From JBFFXF01 sp041569895 (GTDB lineage: Bacteria; Planctomycetota; UBA8108; JACQVS01), in contig JBFFXF010000087.1 of assembly GCA_041569895.1 (NCBI GenBank), positions 1-26,202 on the forward strand: a stretch of DNA of 26,202 nt, written 5' to 3'. The notes beneath the pieces were generated by a model. That model was not told the DNA's origin, did not search any database, and saw only the letters and a program-made list of their open reading frames with translations. The translations under genes were made by a program, and so were the position numbers. The number at the start of each line of letters is the position of its first letter. Positions within the stretch are counted from its first letter, which is position 1. Shown in pieces: positions 17,304 through 25,408 of the stretch.

Positions 17304-19025
17304 ATGAAACGAGTGTTTCTTTTTCTCTGCCTGCTTCTCTTTCCTCTCGCTCTCCCTGCCGCGCCGAACGTCGTCGTCATCATCACCGACGACCAGGGCT
17401 ATGGGGATCTCGGGATCACCGGAAACACGGTGATCGACACGCCGCGGATCGATTCGCTGGCGCGGCGCAGCGGGACGATGGAGCGGTTTTACGTCAGTCC
17501 GGTCTGTGCGCCGACGCGGGCCTGTTTGATGACCGGGCGATACAACTACCGCACGCGGTGCATCGACACCTTCATCGGACGCGCGATGATAGATCCGGCG
17601 GAGGTGACGCTCGCCGAGATGCTGCGCGGCGCCGGGTGGGCGACCGGCATCTTCGGCAAGTGGCATCTCGGCGACAACCACCCGATGCGGCCGATCGATC
17701 AGGGGTTCGAGGAGGCGCTCGTCCATCGCGGCGGCGGCATCGGCCAGCCGTCCGATCCGCCTGGCGGGGAGGGGAAGTACACCGACGCGATTCTCTTCCA
17801 CAACGGAACGCAGGTGCACACGTCGGGCTACTGCACGGACGTCTACTTCGACGCCGCCATCGCGTGGATCGAGAAGTGTCGCGACACCGGGCGCGAGTTC
17901 TTCGCGTACATTCCGACGAACGCGCCGCACGGTCCGTTTCACGACGTCCCCGCGGATCTTCTCGAGAAGTACCAGTCGAGGGACCTCACGCCCGTGCTGC
18001 TCGGCGCGCCGAAGCAGGCCGACAGGGTGGCCCGCGTCTTCGCGATGATCGAGAACATCGATCGCAACGTCGGACGGCTTGTCAACCGTCTCGGCGAGCT
18101 CGGGATCCTCGACGACACCATCATCATGTTCATGGTCGACAACGGCCCGAACACGCGCCGCTACGTCGGACCGTTTCGCGGCTCGAAGAGCAACGTCCTC
18201 GAGGGCGGCATCCGCTCGCCGTTCTACTTCCACTGGCCGGCGCGTGTTTCGGCGGGGCGGTCGTCCGATCGCATCGCCGCCCACATCGACATCGTGCCGA
18301 CGGTTCTCGAGGCGTGCGGTGTGAAGCCGCCCGCGGAGGTCGAGCTCGACGGTCGCAGCTTCCTGCCGCTGCTCGAGGGGAAGCAGGTGGAGTGGCCGGA
18401 GCGCGCGATCTTCATCCAGAGCCACCGCGGCAACGTGCCGGTGCGCTACCACAACTTCGCGGCCATCGAGCAGCGGTGGAAGCTGGTCAATCCGAGCGGC
18501 TTCGGCCGCGAGACGCTGCCCGGGGAGCCCCGCTTCGAGCTCTATGACATCGCCACCGACCCCGGCGAGAGCCGCGACCTCGCCGCCGAGCGCCCCGACG
18601 TCGTCGCGCGCCTCCGGAAGCTCTACGACCAGTGGTTCGACGACGTCGGCTCGACTCGACCCGACAACTACGCGCCGCCGCGCATCCTCATCGGTACCCC
18701 CCAGGAGAACCCGGTGGTGCTGACGCGCCAGGACTGGCGGCACGTCGAGGGGCGGCCCTGGGCGCCCGACTCGAACGGGTTCTGGATGCTGAAGGTCGCG
18801 CGGAAGCAGCAGTACGACGTCACGCTGCGGTTCCCGGCGGTGACCGAGTCGGCGGTGGCCATCCTGACCGTCGGAGACGCGACGATGCGGGCGCTGCTGG
18901 TCGCCGGCGCGACCGGCCACGCCTTCCGCGGATTGACGCTCCCCGAGGGCGACGCCGACCTCCGCGTCACCATCGCGAGCGGCGAGGACGAGCGCGGACC
19001 CTGGCAGGTCGAGGTGTCGCACTGA
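17304..19025 (+). CDS. secreted arylsulfatase (type I, formylglycine-dependent)
   Basis: The enzyme hydrolyses sulfate esters outside the cytoplasm. Residues 1-20 are a clear signal peptide (KR, then a hydrophobic run, ending LPAA). The sulfatase core begins at NVVVIITDDQGYGD with the metal-binding Asp29-Asp30. The signature CAPTRACLMTGRYNYRT carries Cys68 (to become formylglycine) and Arg72, so it fits the CxPxR type matured by formylglycine-generating enzyme. GKWHLGD and VDNGPN complete the active site. After the core (about 450) a beta-rich C-terminal region of about 120 residues (TPQENPVVLTRQDW to GPWQVEVSH) follows, as in many planctomycete-type arylsulfatases. The natural substrate, probably a sulfated polysaccharide, cannot be assigned. 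GAGG precedes the ATG. Confidence 0.95.
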   Translation: MKRVFLFLCLLLFPLALPAAPNVVVIITDDQGYGDLGITGNTVIDTPRIDSLARRSGTMERFYVSPVCAPTRACLMTGRYNYRTRCIDTFIGRAMIDPAEVTLAEMLRGAGWATGIFGKWHLGDNHPMRPIDQGFEEALVHRGGGIGQPSDPPGGEGKYTDAILFHNGTQVHTSGYCTDVYFDAAIAWIEKCRDTGREFFAYIPTNAPHGPFHDVPADLLEKYQSRDLTPVLLGAPKQADRVARVFAMIENIDRNVGRLVNRLGELGILDDTIIMFMVDNGPNTRRYVGPFRGSKSNVLEGGIRSPFYFHWPARVSAGRSSDRIAAHIDIVPTVLEACGVKPPAEVELDGRSFLPLLEGKQVEWPERAIFIQSHRGNVPVRYHNFAAIEQRWKLVNPSGFGRETLPGEPRFELYDIATDPGESRDLAAERPDVVARLRKLYDQWFDDVGSTRPDNYAPPRILIGTPQENPVVLTRQDWRHVEGRPWAPDSNGFWMLKVARKQQYDVTLRFPAVTESAVAILTVGDATMRALLVAGATGHAFRGLTLPEGDADLRVTIASGEDERGPWQVEVSH

Positions 19026-19027
19026 GG

Positions 19028-19056
19028 TTCCGTTCCCGGTCCCGGACCCGGCCCCG
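19028..19056. repeat. CCCGGT/CCCGGA hexamer tract
   Basis: A TTCCGTTCCCGGTCCCGGAC-type tract starts just after the sulfatase stop. It has the same unit as the tract at 25153-25175. The rest of the 141-base gap to the next gene contains a weak TACCAT (19115-19120) and no clear promoter. Confidence 0.6.
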
Positions 19057-19166
19057 AGCCGCCCTCGCGCCCTGCCTTCCCTGGCAGAAACTGGAGCTGC
19101 GCCCCGATGGCGTGTACCATTGTCGCTCGGGGTGAGCGCCGCGTCGTTCCAGGGAGTCGATCCGTC

Positions 19167-20099
19167 ATGAAGCGAGTCACGCTCTGTGTCCTCCTCACCC
19201 CTCTCCTCGTCCCGGCGGTGCCGGTGAGCGCCCAGATCTTCGGCGTCCGGCCGCAGCAACCGACCACGTGCGACGACGTCGTTCTCGAGGTCGAGCGCAA
19301 GTTCCCGACCAGTTGTCCGCGCGAGGTCGACGCCCGCCTCGACCGTGACGGCGTCCTCGTCGACGTGCGGCTGTCCGCCGTCGAGCTCGGCGGCTGCGAG
19401 GACGGCGCCGTGGTCGAGCGCTTCGACGTCTCGCTCGGCGAGTTCCCCACGGGGCGCTACCTCCTGCGGATCTCCTGGAACGACCTCGGTGTCGTCGGCA
19501 CGGTCGGGATCGAGGTCATCCCCGGCGGGTGCGAGGCGGATCACGGCTTCGTGCGCGGCGACGTCAACCTCGACGGCGACGTCAACGTCGGCGACGCGGT
19601 GAGCACGCTGAACTTTCTCTTCGCCGGCGGGTCGATCGGCTGTCTCGAGGCGGCCGACGTCGACGGGTCCTCGAAGATCGATCTCACGGACGCGGTGTAC
19701 GAGCTGAACTACCTGTTCCTCGGCGGGCTGGCGCCGCCGGCGCCGTTCGAGGAGTGCGGCCGTCCCGAGGCCGCGCTGGCGGTCGGCTGCGACGAGCCGC
19801 TGTGCTTCATCGATCTGCCGCCGCTACCGATCTGGATGGGGCGCGGGGACGGGTGCGTGCAGTGCTCGCCGTGCGAGCCGGTCTCGCTCGAGGGCGTGAT
19901 CGCGGAGATCGAGGCGCAGGGGATCGAGGTGCTCCTGTCGACCGAGGTGCGGCTCAACGTGTGCGCCGCGTGCGGCTGTCCGACCGGCCGATTCTTCGCC
20001 ATCCTCGTCCCGGTGAGCGAGCGGCCGATCCTCGAGGGGCTCGGCTGGTCGGTGATGGACGAGCCCCCGGTCCTTCCCGAAGCTCCCGCGGGACTCTGA
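19167..20099 (+). CDS. secreted dockerin-type protein with Cys-rich C-terminal domain
   Basis: A 310-residue exported protein whose function is unknown. Residues 1-22 are a signal peptide ending PVSA|QIF. Residues 23-120 form a beta-rich domain with four cysteines. Residues 128-190 hold two dockerin-like calcium loops (GDVNLDGDVNVGD and ADVDGSSKIDLTD) with the LNFLFAGG and LNYLFLGG helices between them. Unusually, the dockerin pair is internal: a further domain of about 90 residues follows, with Cys clusters CVQCSPC (230-236) and CAACGC (266-271) around IAEIEAQGIEVL and ending near LEGLGWSVMDE. The clusters could bind metal or form disulfides. The ATG at 19167 is chosen because the signal peptide starts there and AGGGAG lies ten bases upstream. 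It is probably in one transcript with the CotH gene 15 bases downstream. Confidence 0.85.
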   Translation: MKRVTLCVLLTPLLVPAVPVSAQIFGVRPQQPTTCDDVVLEVERKFPTSCPREVDARLDRDGVLVDVRLSAVELGGCEDGAVVERFDVSLGEFPTGRYLLRISWNDLGVVGTVGIEVIPGGCEADHGFVRGDVNLDGDVNVGDAVSTLNFLFAGGSIGCLEAADVDGSSKIDLTDAVYELNYLFLGGLAPPAPFEECGRPEAALAVGCDEPLCFIDLPPLPIWMGRGDGCVQCSPCEPVSLEGVIAEIEAQGIEVLLSTEVRLNVCAACGCPTGRFFAILVPVSERPILEGLGWSVMDEPPVLPEAPAGL

Positions 20100-20114
20100 C
20101 GGAGCGGACGATCG

Positions 20115-22946
20115 ATGACACACACCATGGAACCGACACCGCGCCGTCCCGCCGCCACCGGTCCCGCGTCGATGAGCCCTGCGTCAACGAGCCCTGCGTC
20201 AACGAGCCCTGCGTCAACGAGCCCTGCGTCAATGAGAACGGGCCTGGTGGCGCTGGCGGTCGCGGCGCTCCTCGCCGCCGCGTCGCCGCTCGCGGCCCAG
20301 ATCCGCATCAACGAGGTGCTCGCGTCGAACCTCCTCGGCCGCGCCGATGAGGACGGCGACTTCGGGGACTGGATCGAGCTCGTCAACGTCGGGCCGCTGG
20401 CGCTCTCGCTCGAGGAGTACGGGCTCACCGACGATCCGAGGATTCCCTTCAAGTGGATCTTTCCCGAGGTGCGGCTCGCGCCGGATCAGTACCTCGTTGT
20501 CTGGTGCTCCGGCAAGAACCTGCACGGCGCCGAGCTCCACACCAGCTTCCGGCTCTCCGGCTCGGGCGAGCGCGTCGAGCTCGTCACGCCGGCGGGATCC
20601 GTCGCCGACGCCGTCGTCTTTCCGGCGCAGACGGATGACCATTCCTGGGGACGCACGCCCGATCGCACCGGCGACTGGCGCTACCTGCTGCGACCGACGC
20701 CCGGGCGCCCGAACGACGTCGTTTCGTCCGAGACGCCGATCTCGTCGCTCCCCGACGTGACGCCCGGCGGGGGCGTCTACGCCGAGCCGCCCGTGCTCGA
20801 GATCTCCGGCGACTTTCCGCCCGGCGTGGTGATCCGTTTCGCCATCAACGGATCGCCCCCCAACGCCGACAGCCAGATCTACCGCGGTCCGCTCGCGGTG
20901 CAGCGCACCTCCGTGCTCCGGGCCGCCGCGTTCCTCGATCGCGATCGCGTCAGCGGCATCGCGACGCACACCTACCTCGTCGACGTCGACCACCTCGAGG
21001 TGCCGATCATGGCGATCTCGATGAGGCCGTCGGACTTCGAGTTCGTGCATCTGTCGAACCAGAATCGCGGCCGGCAATTCGAGCGCGGGGGCCACCTGGA
21101 GGTATTCAACGAGGCGGGGCAGCGCGTCGCGTCGTCGCCGATCGGTCTTCGGCTGCACGGGGGCGCGGGGCGGTCCGGCGGACTGGCGCTGAAGAAGTCG
21201 TACCGCGCGTACTTTCGCCGCGAGTACGGCAACGCGAAGCTCGATCTGCCGCTCTTCGCCGACACCGAGGTGCGCCGTTTCGACAAGCTGGTGCTTCGCG
21301 CCGGCATGGCGGACGCCTTCCGGAGCGGTCCGCGCGCCTCGCTGATCAGGGACCAGGTGGTGCGCAACCTCCACCGCGACATGGGTCACCTGATCGCCCA
21401 CGGCACGTGGTACAACCTCTTCGTCAACTCGCGGTATCGCGGCCTCTACAACGTCAGCGAGCGGATCGGCGCCGACTTCTTCGCGTCGTACTTCCCGGGC
21501 ACCGACGACGATGACTGGGACGTCGTCGCCGCGTTCGCCGACGCCATCGACGGCGACAAGGTCGCCTGGGAGGAGACGGTGCGCTTCTTCAAGGAGTCCG
21601 ACCTCAACGACGAGGCGCTCTTCGAGGAGGCGATCCGGCGCGTCGACGTCGAGAACCTGACGACCTACGTCATCACGAACATGTGGGCGCAGAACCACGA
21701 CTGGCCATCGAACAACTGGTTCGCGGCCGCGCCGCGCGGGCATGACATTCCGTGGCAGTTCGTCGTGTGGGACGCGGAGTCCGGGCTCGGCTGGGGGCCG
21801 ACCGGCCACAGCGCCGACAGCTTCGAGCATTTCTTCCTGTCCGGGAACCGCGGCGGCAACCTGTCGGACGTCTTCGTGTCGCTCTTCGCCCGGCGAGACT
21901 TCCAGCGCTACTTCCTCGAGACCTTCGACGAACTGCTGGGAACGGTGCTCTCTGCGGACCACGTGATCGGCCTGGTTCGAGAGCAGGCGGACGTGATCGA
22001 CGGCGACATCGAGGAGGAGGCCGCGGCGACGTCGGGCGACGCGCGAGAGTGGGCCTCCAACATCGAGGCCATCATCGATTTCGCCAAGAATCGCGGATCC
22101 GCGCTGCGACAGGCGGTCTTCGAGTCGGGGCGGTTCACGCTGCCGCGCGCCGTCGCGGTCGATCCCCGACGCGTCCGGCTGCTTCCCGAAACCGTCGTGG
22201 TCGTCGAGGGGCGCAACCTCGAGCGTGACGCGCGCATTTTCTTCAACGACGTCCCGAGCCCGTCCGTCGAGTTCATCTCCTCCGTCGCCATGCGCGCCGC
22301 GTTGCCCTTCGACCTCGCCGTCGCGGGCAACCCCGACATCACCGTCGAGCACGAGGGGTTCCGGCTGACGGCGCGGGGGCTGCTGCGCGTCGATCTCGCC
22401 CGGCCGCGGATCGTCAATCTGCAGCCGGATCGGGGTTCTGGGCGCGGCGGCGACGAGGTGCTGATCTCCGGGATCAACTTCCTCGAGGGCGTCACGGTGC
22501 TCTTCGGCGAGACGCCGGCCCCGTCCGTCGAGCGCTTCTTCGACACCGACGTCCTGCTGCGCGTCATCACGCCGCCGGGATCGGGCACCGTCGAGGTGCG
22601 CGTCGTCAACACCATCCCGGGCGAGGTCCCCTCGGAGACGACCCTGCCCTTCACGTATGTGCCCGCCGGCGAGGCGCGGTTCCTCCGCGGCGACATCAAC
22701 GGCGACCGACGCGTGACGATCACCGACGCGATCGCGGTGCTCGATGTCCTCTTCCGCGACCCGGCGCCGCCGGCGTGCCTCGATGCGGGGGATGCGGACG
22801 ACTCGGGCCGCGTCGACCTGACCGACGCGATCGCCCTGCTCGATCACCTCTTCCGCGGCGGCGGCCCGTTGCCGCAGCCATCCGGCGCGTGTGGCGTCGA
22901 CCTGACCGCCGACTCGCTGCCCTGCGCGCGGCCGGTCTGCGAATAG
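20115..22946 (+). CDS. secreted CotH-kinase multidomain protein (LTD, CHB_HEX, CotH, IPT, dockerin)
   Basis: The frame gives 943 residues. After the signal sequence RTGLVALAVAALLAAASPLA (41-60), it has a lamin-tail domain (RINEVLASNL to about 200), a CHB_HEX_C-like domain (VLEISGDFPPGVVIRFAING, about 230-295), a CotH kinase-like domain (about 320-660, with LRLHGGAGRSGGLALKKSY, YNLFVNSRYRGLYNVSERI and WDAESGLGWG), an IPT/TIG domain (about 765-850) and a C-terminal dockerin pair (GDINGDRRVTITD and GDADDSGRVDLTD). Extracellular CotH proteins of this layout are common in environmental bacteria; substrates are unknown. The start is uncertain: ATG 20115 has GGAG upstream but adds 39 Ser/Pro/Thr-rich residues before the signal peptide; ATG 20232 gives a normal signal peptide but no ribosome site. 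Confidence 0.9.
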   Translation: MTHTMEPTPRRPAATGPASMSPASTSPASTSPASTSPASMRTGLVALAVAALLAAASPLAAQIRINEVLASNLLGRADEDGDFGDWIELVNVGPLALSLEEYGLTDDPRIPFKWIFPEVRLAPDQYLVVWCSGKNLHGAELHTSFRLSGSGERVELVTPAGSVADAVVFPAQTDDHSWGRTPDRTGDWRYLLRPTPGRPNDVVSSETPISSLPDVTPGGGVYAEPPVLEISGDFPPGVVIRFAINGSPPNADSQIYRGPLAVQRTSVLRAAAFLDRDRVSGIATHTYLVDVDHLEVPIMAISMRPSDFEFVHLSNQNRGRQFERGGHLEVFNEAGQRVASSPIGLRLHGGAGRSGGLALKKSYRAYFRREYGNAKLDLPLFADTEVRRFDKLVLRAGMADAFRSGPRASLIRDQVVRNLHRDMGHLIAHGTWYNLFVNSRYRGLYNVSERIGADFFASYFPGTDDDDWDVVAAFADAIDGDKVAWEETVRFFKESDLNDEALFEEAIRRVDVENLTTYVITNMWAQNHDWPSNNWFAAAPRGHDIPWQFVVWDAESGLGWGPTGHSADSFEHFFLSGNRGGNLSDVFVSLFARRDFQRYFLETFDELLGTVLSADHVIGLVREQADVIDGDIEEEAAATSGDAREWASNIEAIIDFAKNRGSALRQAVFESGRFTLPRAVAVDPRRVRLLPETVVVVEGRNLERDARIFFNDVPSPSVEFISSVAMRAALPFDLAVAGNPDITVEHEGFRLTARGLLRVDLARPRIVNLQPDRGSGRGGDEVLISGINFLEGVTVLFGETPAPSVERFFDTDVLLRVITPPGSGTVEVRVVNTIPGEVPSETTLPFTYVPAGEARFLRGDINGDRRVTITDAIAVLDVLFRDPAPPACLDAGDADDSGRVDLTDAIALLDHLFRGGGPLPQPSGACGVDLTADSLPCARPVCE
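20174..20233. repeat. 4 x 15-bp tandem array at the N-terminus of the CotH gene
   Basis: Four copies of GAGCCCTGCGTCAAC (the last ending CAAT) fill 20174-20233, with a decayed fifth copy just upstream. They encode SPAST repeats if translated from 20115. The last unit runs into the ATG at 20232, so the array is either an N-terminal extension or part of the leader. Confidence 0.9.
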
Positions 22947-22959
22947 GAAGCTGGCGTGG

Positions 22960-24147
22960 TCAGCCGTTCGCGATGACGTCCCCGCCGACCGTCACGACCG
23001 GGATCGGCAGACCCTCGGCGCTCTCGATGACATCGAGGCGCACCGGGTCGCCGGCGCGTTCAGCGGCCTCGAGGAAGCTGCGGATCTCCCCCGTCGAGAT
23101 CAACTGCGAGCGCAGTCCGTCCGGATGGACCACCGTCACCGACGGCGTGCCGTGCGGCACCTGATCGAAGAGGTCGAAGATCCGCAGGTCGCAGCGGGGC
23201 AGCGGGATCCTCTCGACGGCGTCTCCCTCCTCGCCGGTCGGGTCCGCGACCGCGAATGTCGAGCCCGCCGTCGGATCGTCGACGATCCACAGCGCGGCGT
23301 TCTGCCAGCGGGTCACCATGGCGCCCGGACTCGCGCCGGCGCGCCGGATCACGTCCGCGGGCGTCGACGGATCGGAGATCGGCACGTCGACATCGGTCAC
23401 GGCCGTGATGATCTGGCCGAGCCCGGCGGTGTCCGGCACCAGCACGGTGCGCTCGTACGTCCCCGCCTCGCCGTTGCGGTACCCCTGGAGCCGTGAGTAG
23501 GGGATGAGCTCGTAGCGCTGTCGCGAGGTCTGGGTCCTCGAGACGCGGGGAAAGTAGACGAGGCGCAGCAGCTCGGGGAACGAGAAGATCTGGTAATAGA
23601 CAAACACACCCTGCTCGGCGAAACGCGCGCGCAGCGGCACGGCGTCGAACACGGTCTGCTCTCCCGGCAAGAGGAGCGTGTCGTCCGCGAAGACCCGCGG
23701 TGTCGACTGCGGGTAGCCGGGGTAGAGGTCGAACGCGTTGATCGATTCCCGGTACCTCAACATGCCGCGGAGCGACGACTGCAGGTCGAGACAGAAGGGG
23801 ATCTGCTGCTCGAGCGACACCGTGCGGATGAGGATCGGCTGGGCGGTGGTGTTGGAGACCGTGACGCGTGCGTCGCGCAGCTCTCCGAAGCCGATCGGGT
23901 CGCCGTCGATCTGGAGGTTGACCAAGGGGTGGCCGTAGTCGATCTCCCGGACCTGCGCGCAGCTCGAGAGCGAGGCGAGCGGGAGAGAGACGGCGAGCAG
24001 CAGGAGGAAGCGCCGGACGGCGACGCGGTCAGGCGAGCCGCGCGTAGCCGAGGTTGTCGAGGATCCGGTAGACGCTGTCGGCGATCTCGTGCACGCGGAA
24101 GTCGCGCACCTGGTCGAGGATCGGGCCGAAGAAGACGTTGGCGTCAT
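22960..24147 (-). CDS. predicted outer-surface lipoprotein of unknown function
   Basis: The protein is not recognised. It carries a lipoprotein signal: Arg-Arg, then FLLLLAVSLPLA and the lipobox LSSC, with the lipidated Cys encoded at 23959-23961. The mature part is about 333 residues, beta-rich, starting with AQVREIDYGHPLVNLQIDGDP, and includes VTVSNTTAQPILIRTVSLEQ, which has the look of an Ig-like or beta-sandwich domain. No catalytic motif is seen. No ATG, GTG or TTG occurs in frame between the signal peptide and codon ATG 24147, which lies 119 bases inside the upstream aldolase gene. The start given is therefore only the nearest canonical one and is probably wrong. It is convergent with the CotH gene (13 bases between stops). 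Confidence 0.65.
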   Translation of the reverse strand: MTPTSSSARSSTRCATSACTRSPTASTGSSTTSATRGSPDRVAVRRFLLLLAVSLPLASLSSCAQVREIDYGHPLVNLQIDGDPIGFGELRDARVTVSNTTAQPILIRTVSLEQQIPFCLDLQSSLRGMLRYRESINAFDLYPGYPQSTPRVFADDTLLLPGEQTVFDAVPLRARFAEQGVFVYYQIFSFPELLRLVYFPRVSRTQTSRQRYELIPYSRLQGYRNGEAGTYERTVLVPDTAGLGQIITAVTDVDVPISDPSTPADVIRRAGASPGAMVTRWQNAALWIVDDPTAGSTFAVADPTGEEGDAVERIPLPRCDLRIFDLFDQVPHGTPSVTVVHPDGLRSQLISTGEIRSFLEAAERAGDPVRLDVIESAEGLPIPVVTVGGDVIANG

Positions 24148-25138
24148 TGGATGGATCATAAACGGGTTTCCCGTCCTCATCAAAATCGACGGGAAATCCC
24201 TTCGACTTGTCGTGGTGGTCGAGAATATTCCGCGAACGCTCGAGGCAGGCCTTGCCGATGGTCTGCGGGATGTAGCTCCACGCGTTCATCGCCACGACGC
24301 CGAGCGTGCCCAGGCGCCGCTGCTCCTCGACCGAGAGGCTGCGGATCGACGAGAATCCGTGCACCACGAGACGGCTGCCGACGTCGAGCTGGTGGATCCT
24401 GTCGAGGACGTCCCACTGCACGCCCACCGGTCGCGCGTTGATCGACTCGGTGCCGATGTTCGGCACGACGAGATCGAAGCGAGTCTCCTGGAGGTACCGC
24501 ACGATGTGCTCGGGATCGGTGAACGGCGACGACTCGATGCCCTCGCCGCCGGCCGCCACCTCCTCGAGGCATCCCTCGAGCACCTTGGGAGTGCCGCGGC
24601 TCTCGAGCAGCTTCCGGTACTCGGTCGAGTTCTCGATGTTCTTCTCCAGCGGCGAGTGCGAGTCGTCGAACATGACGCTCGAGAAGTGCCCCACGAAGTC
24701 CTCGTCGCGCAGCAGCTCGTCGGTCGACACGACGCCGCCGGGCAGCGTGTGGTGGCCGTGGTCGTAGTGGTGCGTGACGTGAACGGCGCCGAAATCCGAC
24801 CACGCGGGGTCGGTGATGGTGCGCATGAAATCGGTCGCCAGCCTGACGTTCAGCATCAGGCGCCGTCGATAGGCCGAGGCGTTGCCGCCACGCGAGGGCA
24901 ACTGGTGACCGGCCTCGAGGTATCTCGGCAGTTGCTGGAAGATATAGTGGCCGACGGTCGCGAAGATGCCGATCGGCAGTCGCGAGATGCCGTGATCGGA
25001 GGCGAACCGGGCGGCGCCGCGGACGATGCCGTGGATCTGATCCTGATCGGAGTAGCCGATGCGCGCCATCGTCAGGTGGTTGCGCGCGCAGAGATCGTAG
25101 AGCTCGCGGGTCCCGTCGTGATCAAGAATCAGCGGCAT
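24029..25138 (-). CDS. divergent class II fructose-bisphosphate aldolase-like protein
   Basis: The 369-residue protein shows the class II aldolase barrel pattern. HYDHG corresponds to the catalytic Asp and first zinc His (TDH in E. coli FbaA). FSSVMFDDSHSPLEKNIENS matches FSSHMIDLSEESLQENIEIC; VLEGCLEEVAAGGEGI matches the Glu-containing EIELGCTGGEED; VVHGFSSI gives the zinc His of FHGGSGS; GVVAMNAW gives the substrate Asn. At the second zinc-ligand segment, GNVHG in FbaA, this protein reads IGTES, so that His seems absent. The substrate may therefore differ from fructose bisphosphate. The ATG at 25138 has GGAGG seven bases upstream; a longer frame to 25282 is rejected. The 3' end is followed by the lipoprotein gene. 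Confidence 0.8.
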   Translation of the reverse strand: MPLILDHDGTRELYDLCARNHLTMARIGYSDQDQIHGIVRGAARFASDHGISRLPIGIFATVGHYIFQQLPRYLEAGHQLPSRGGNASAYRRRLMLNVRLATDFMRTITDPAWSDFGAVHVTHHYDHGHHTLPGGVVSTDELLRDEDFVGHFSSVMFDDSHSPLEKNIENSTEYRKLLESRGTPKVLEGCLEEVAAGGEGIESSPFTDPEHIVRYLQETRFDLVVPNIGTESINARPVGVQWDVLDRIHQLDVGSRLVVHGFSSIRSLSVEEQRRLGTLGVVAMNAWSYIPQTIGKACLERSRNILDHHDKSKGFPVDFDEDGKPVYDPSNDANVFFGPILDQVRDFRVHEIADSVYRILDNLGYARLA

Positions 25139-25152
25139 CGTGTGTCCTCCAT

Positions 25153-25175
25153 CCCGGACCCGGTCCCGGACCCGG
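25153..25175. repeat. CCCGGA/CCCGGT hexamer tract before the aldolase gene
   Basis: The tract lies between the aldolase promoter region and its ribosome binding site and so would be in the mRNA leader. A small perfect inverted repeat, GTTTC-CT-GAAAC (25177-25188), follows and could be an operator half-site pair. Confidence 0.6.
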
Positions 25176-25197
25176 AGTTTCCTGAAACAAACCCTCG

Positions 25198-25227
25198 ATT
25201 GTCCCCGAACGTGCGCCCCTGAATCAA
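25198..25227 (-). promoter_or_regulatory. possible promoter for the aldolase gene
   Basis: On the minus strand TTGATT (25222-25227) and GACAAT (25198-25203) are separated by 18 bases. The -35 is good and the -10 mediocre. The leader would be about 55 bases. Confidence 0.4.
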
Positions 25228-25249
25228 GCGCCCTCAGAAGCGCCCCGCC

Positions 25250-25278
25250 TTGGCCGCCGGAGCATGAACGGATATACT
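25250..25278 (+). promoter_or_regulatory. promoter for the terminal two-gene unit
   Basis: TTGGCC (25250-25255) and TATACT (25273-25278) are separated by 17 bases on the + strand. The leader to the ATG at 25409 would be about 125 bases and includes a degenerate GGAACCCGGGACGG tract at 25322-25340. The 270-base gap between the divergent genes holds only these promoters and the repeat tracts. Confidence 0.5.
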
Positions 25279-25408
25279 GCACTGTATTCGGGACCTGCGG
25301 TGTCGGGCACGGGCACTGTTCCGGAACCCGGGACGGAAACCGGAGAGGAGCTCAGGCGACTCACCCGAGCTCCCGACGCGCGTCTCCGACGCGACAGAAA
25401 AGGATCAG

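Noticed and set aside
17067..19544. Minus-strand open frame of 825 codons through the sulfatase region
   Set aside because: It reads antisense through the sulfatase and the repeat element and has no recognisable domain.
20229..22847. Minus-strand open frame of 872 codons opposite the CotH gene
   Set aside because: Antisense shadow; the + strand protein has a clear series of domains.
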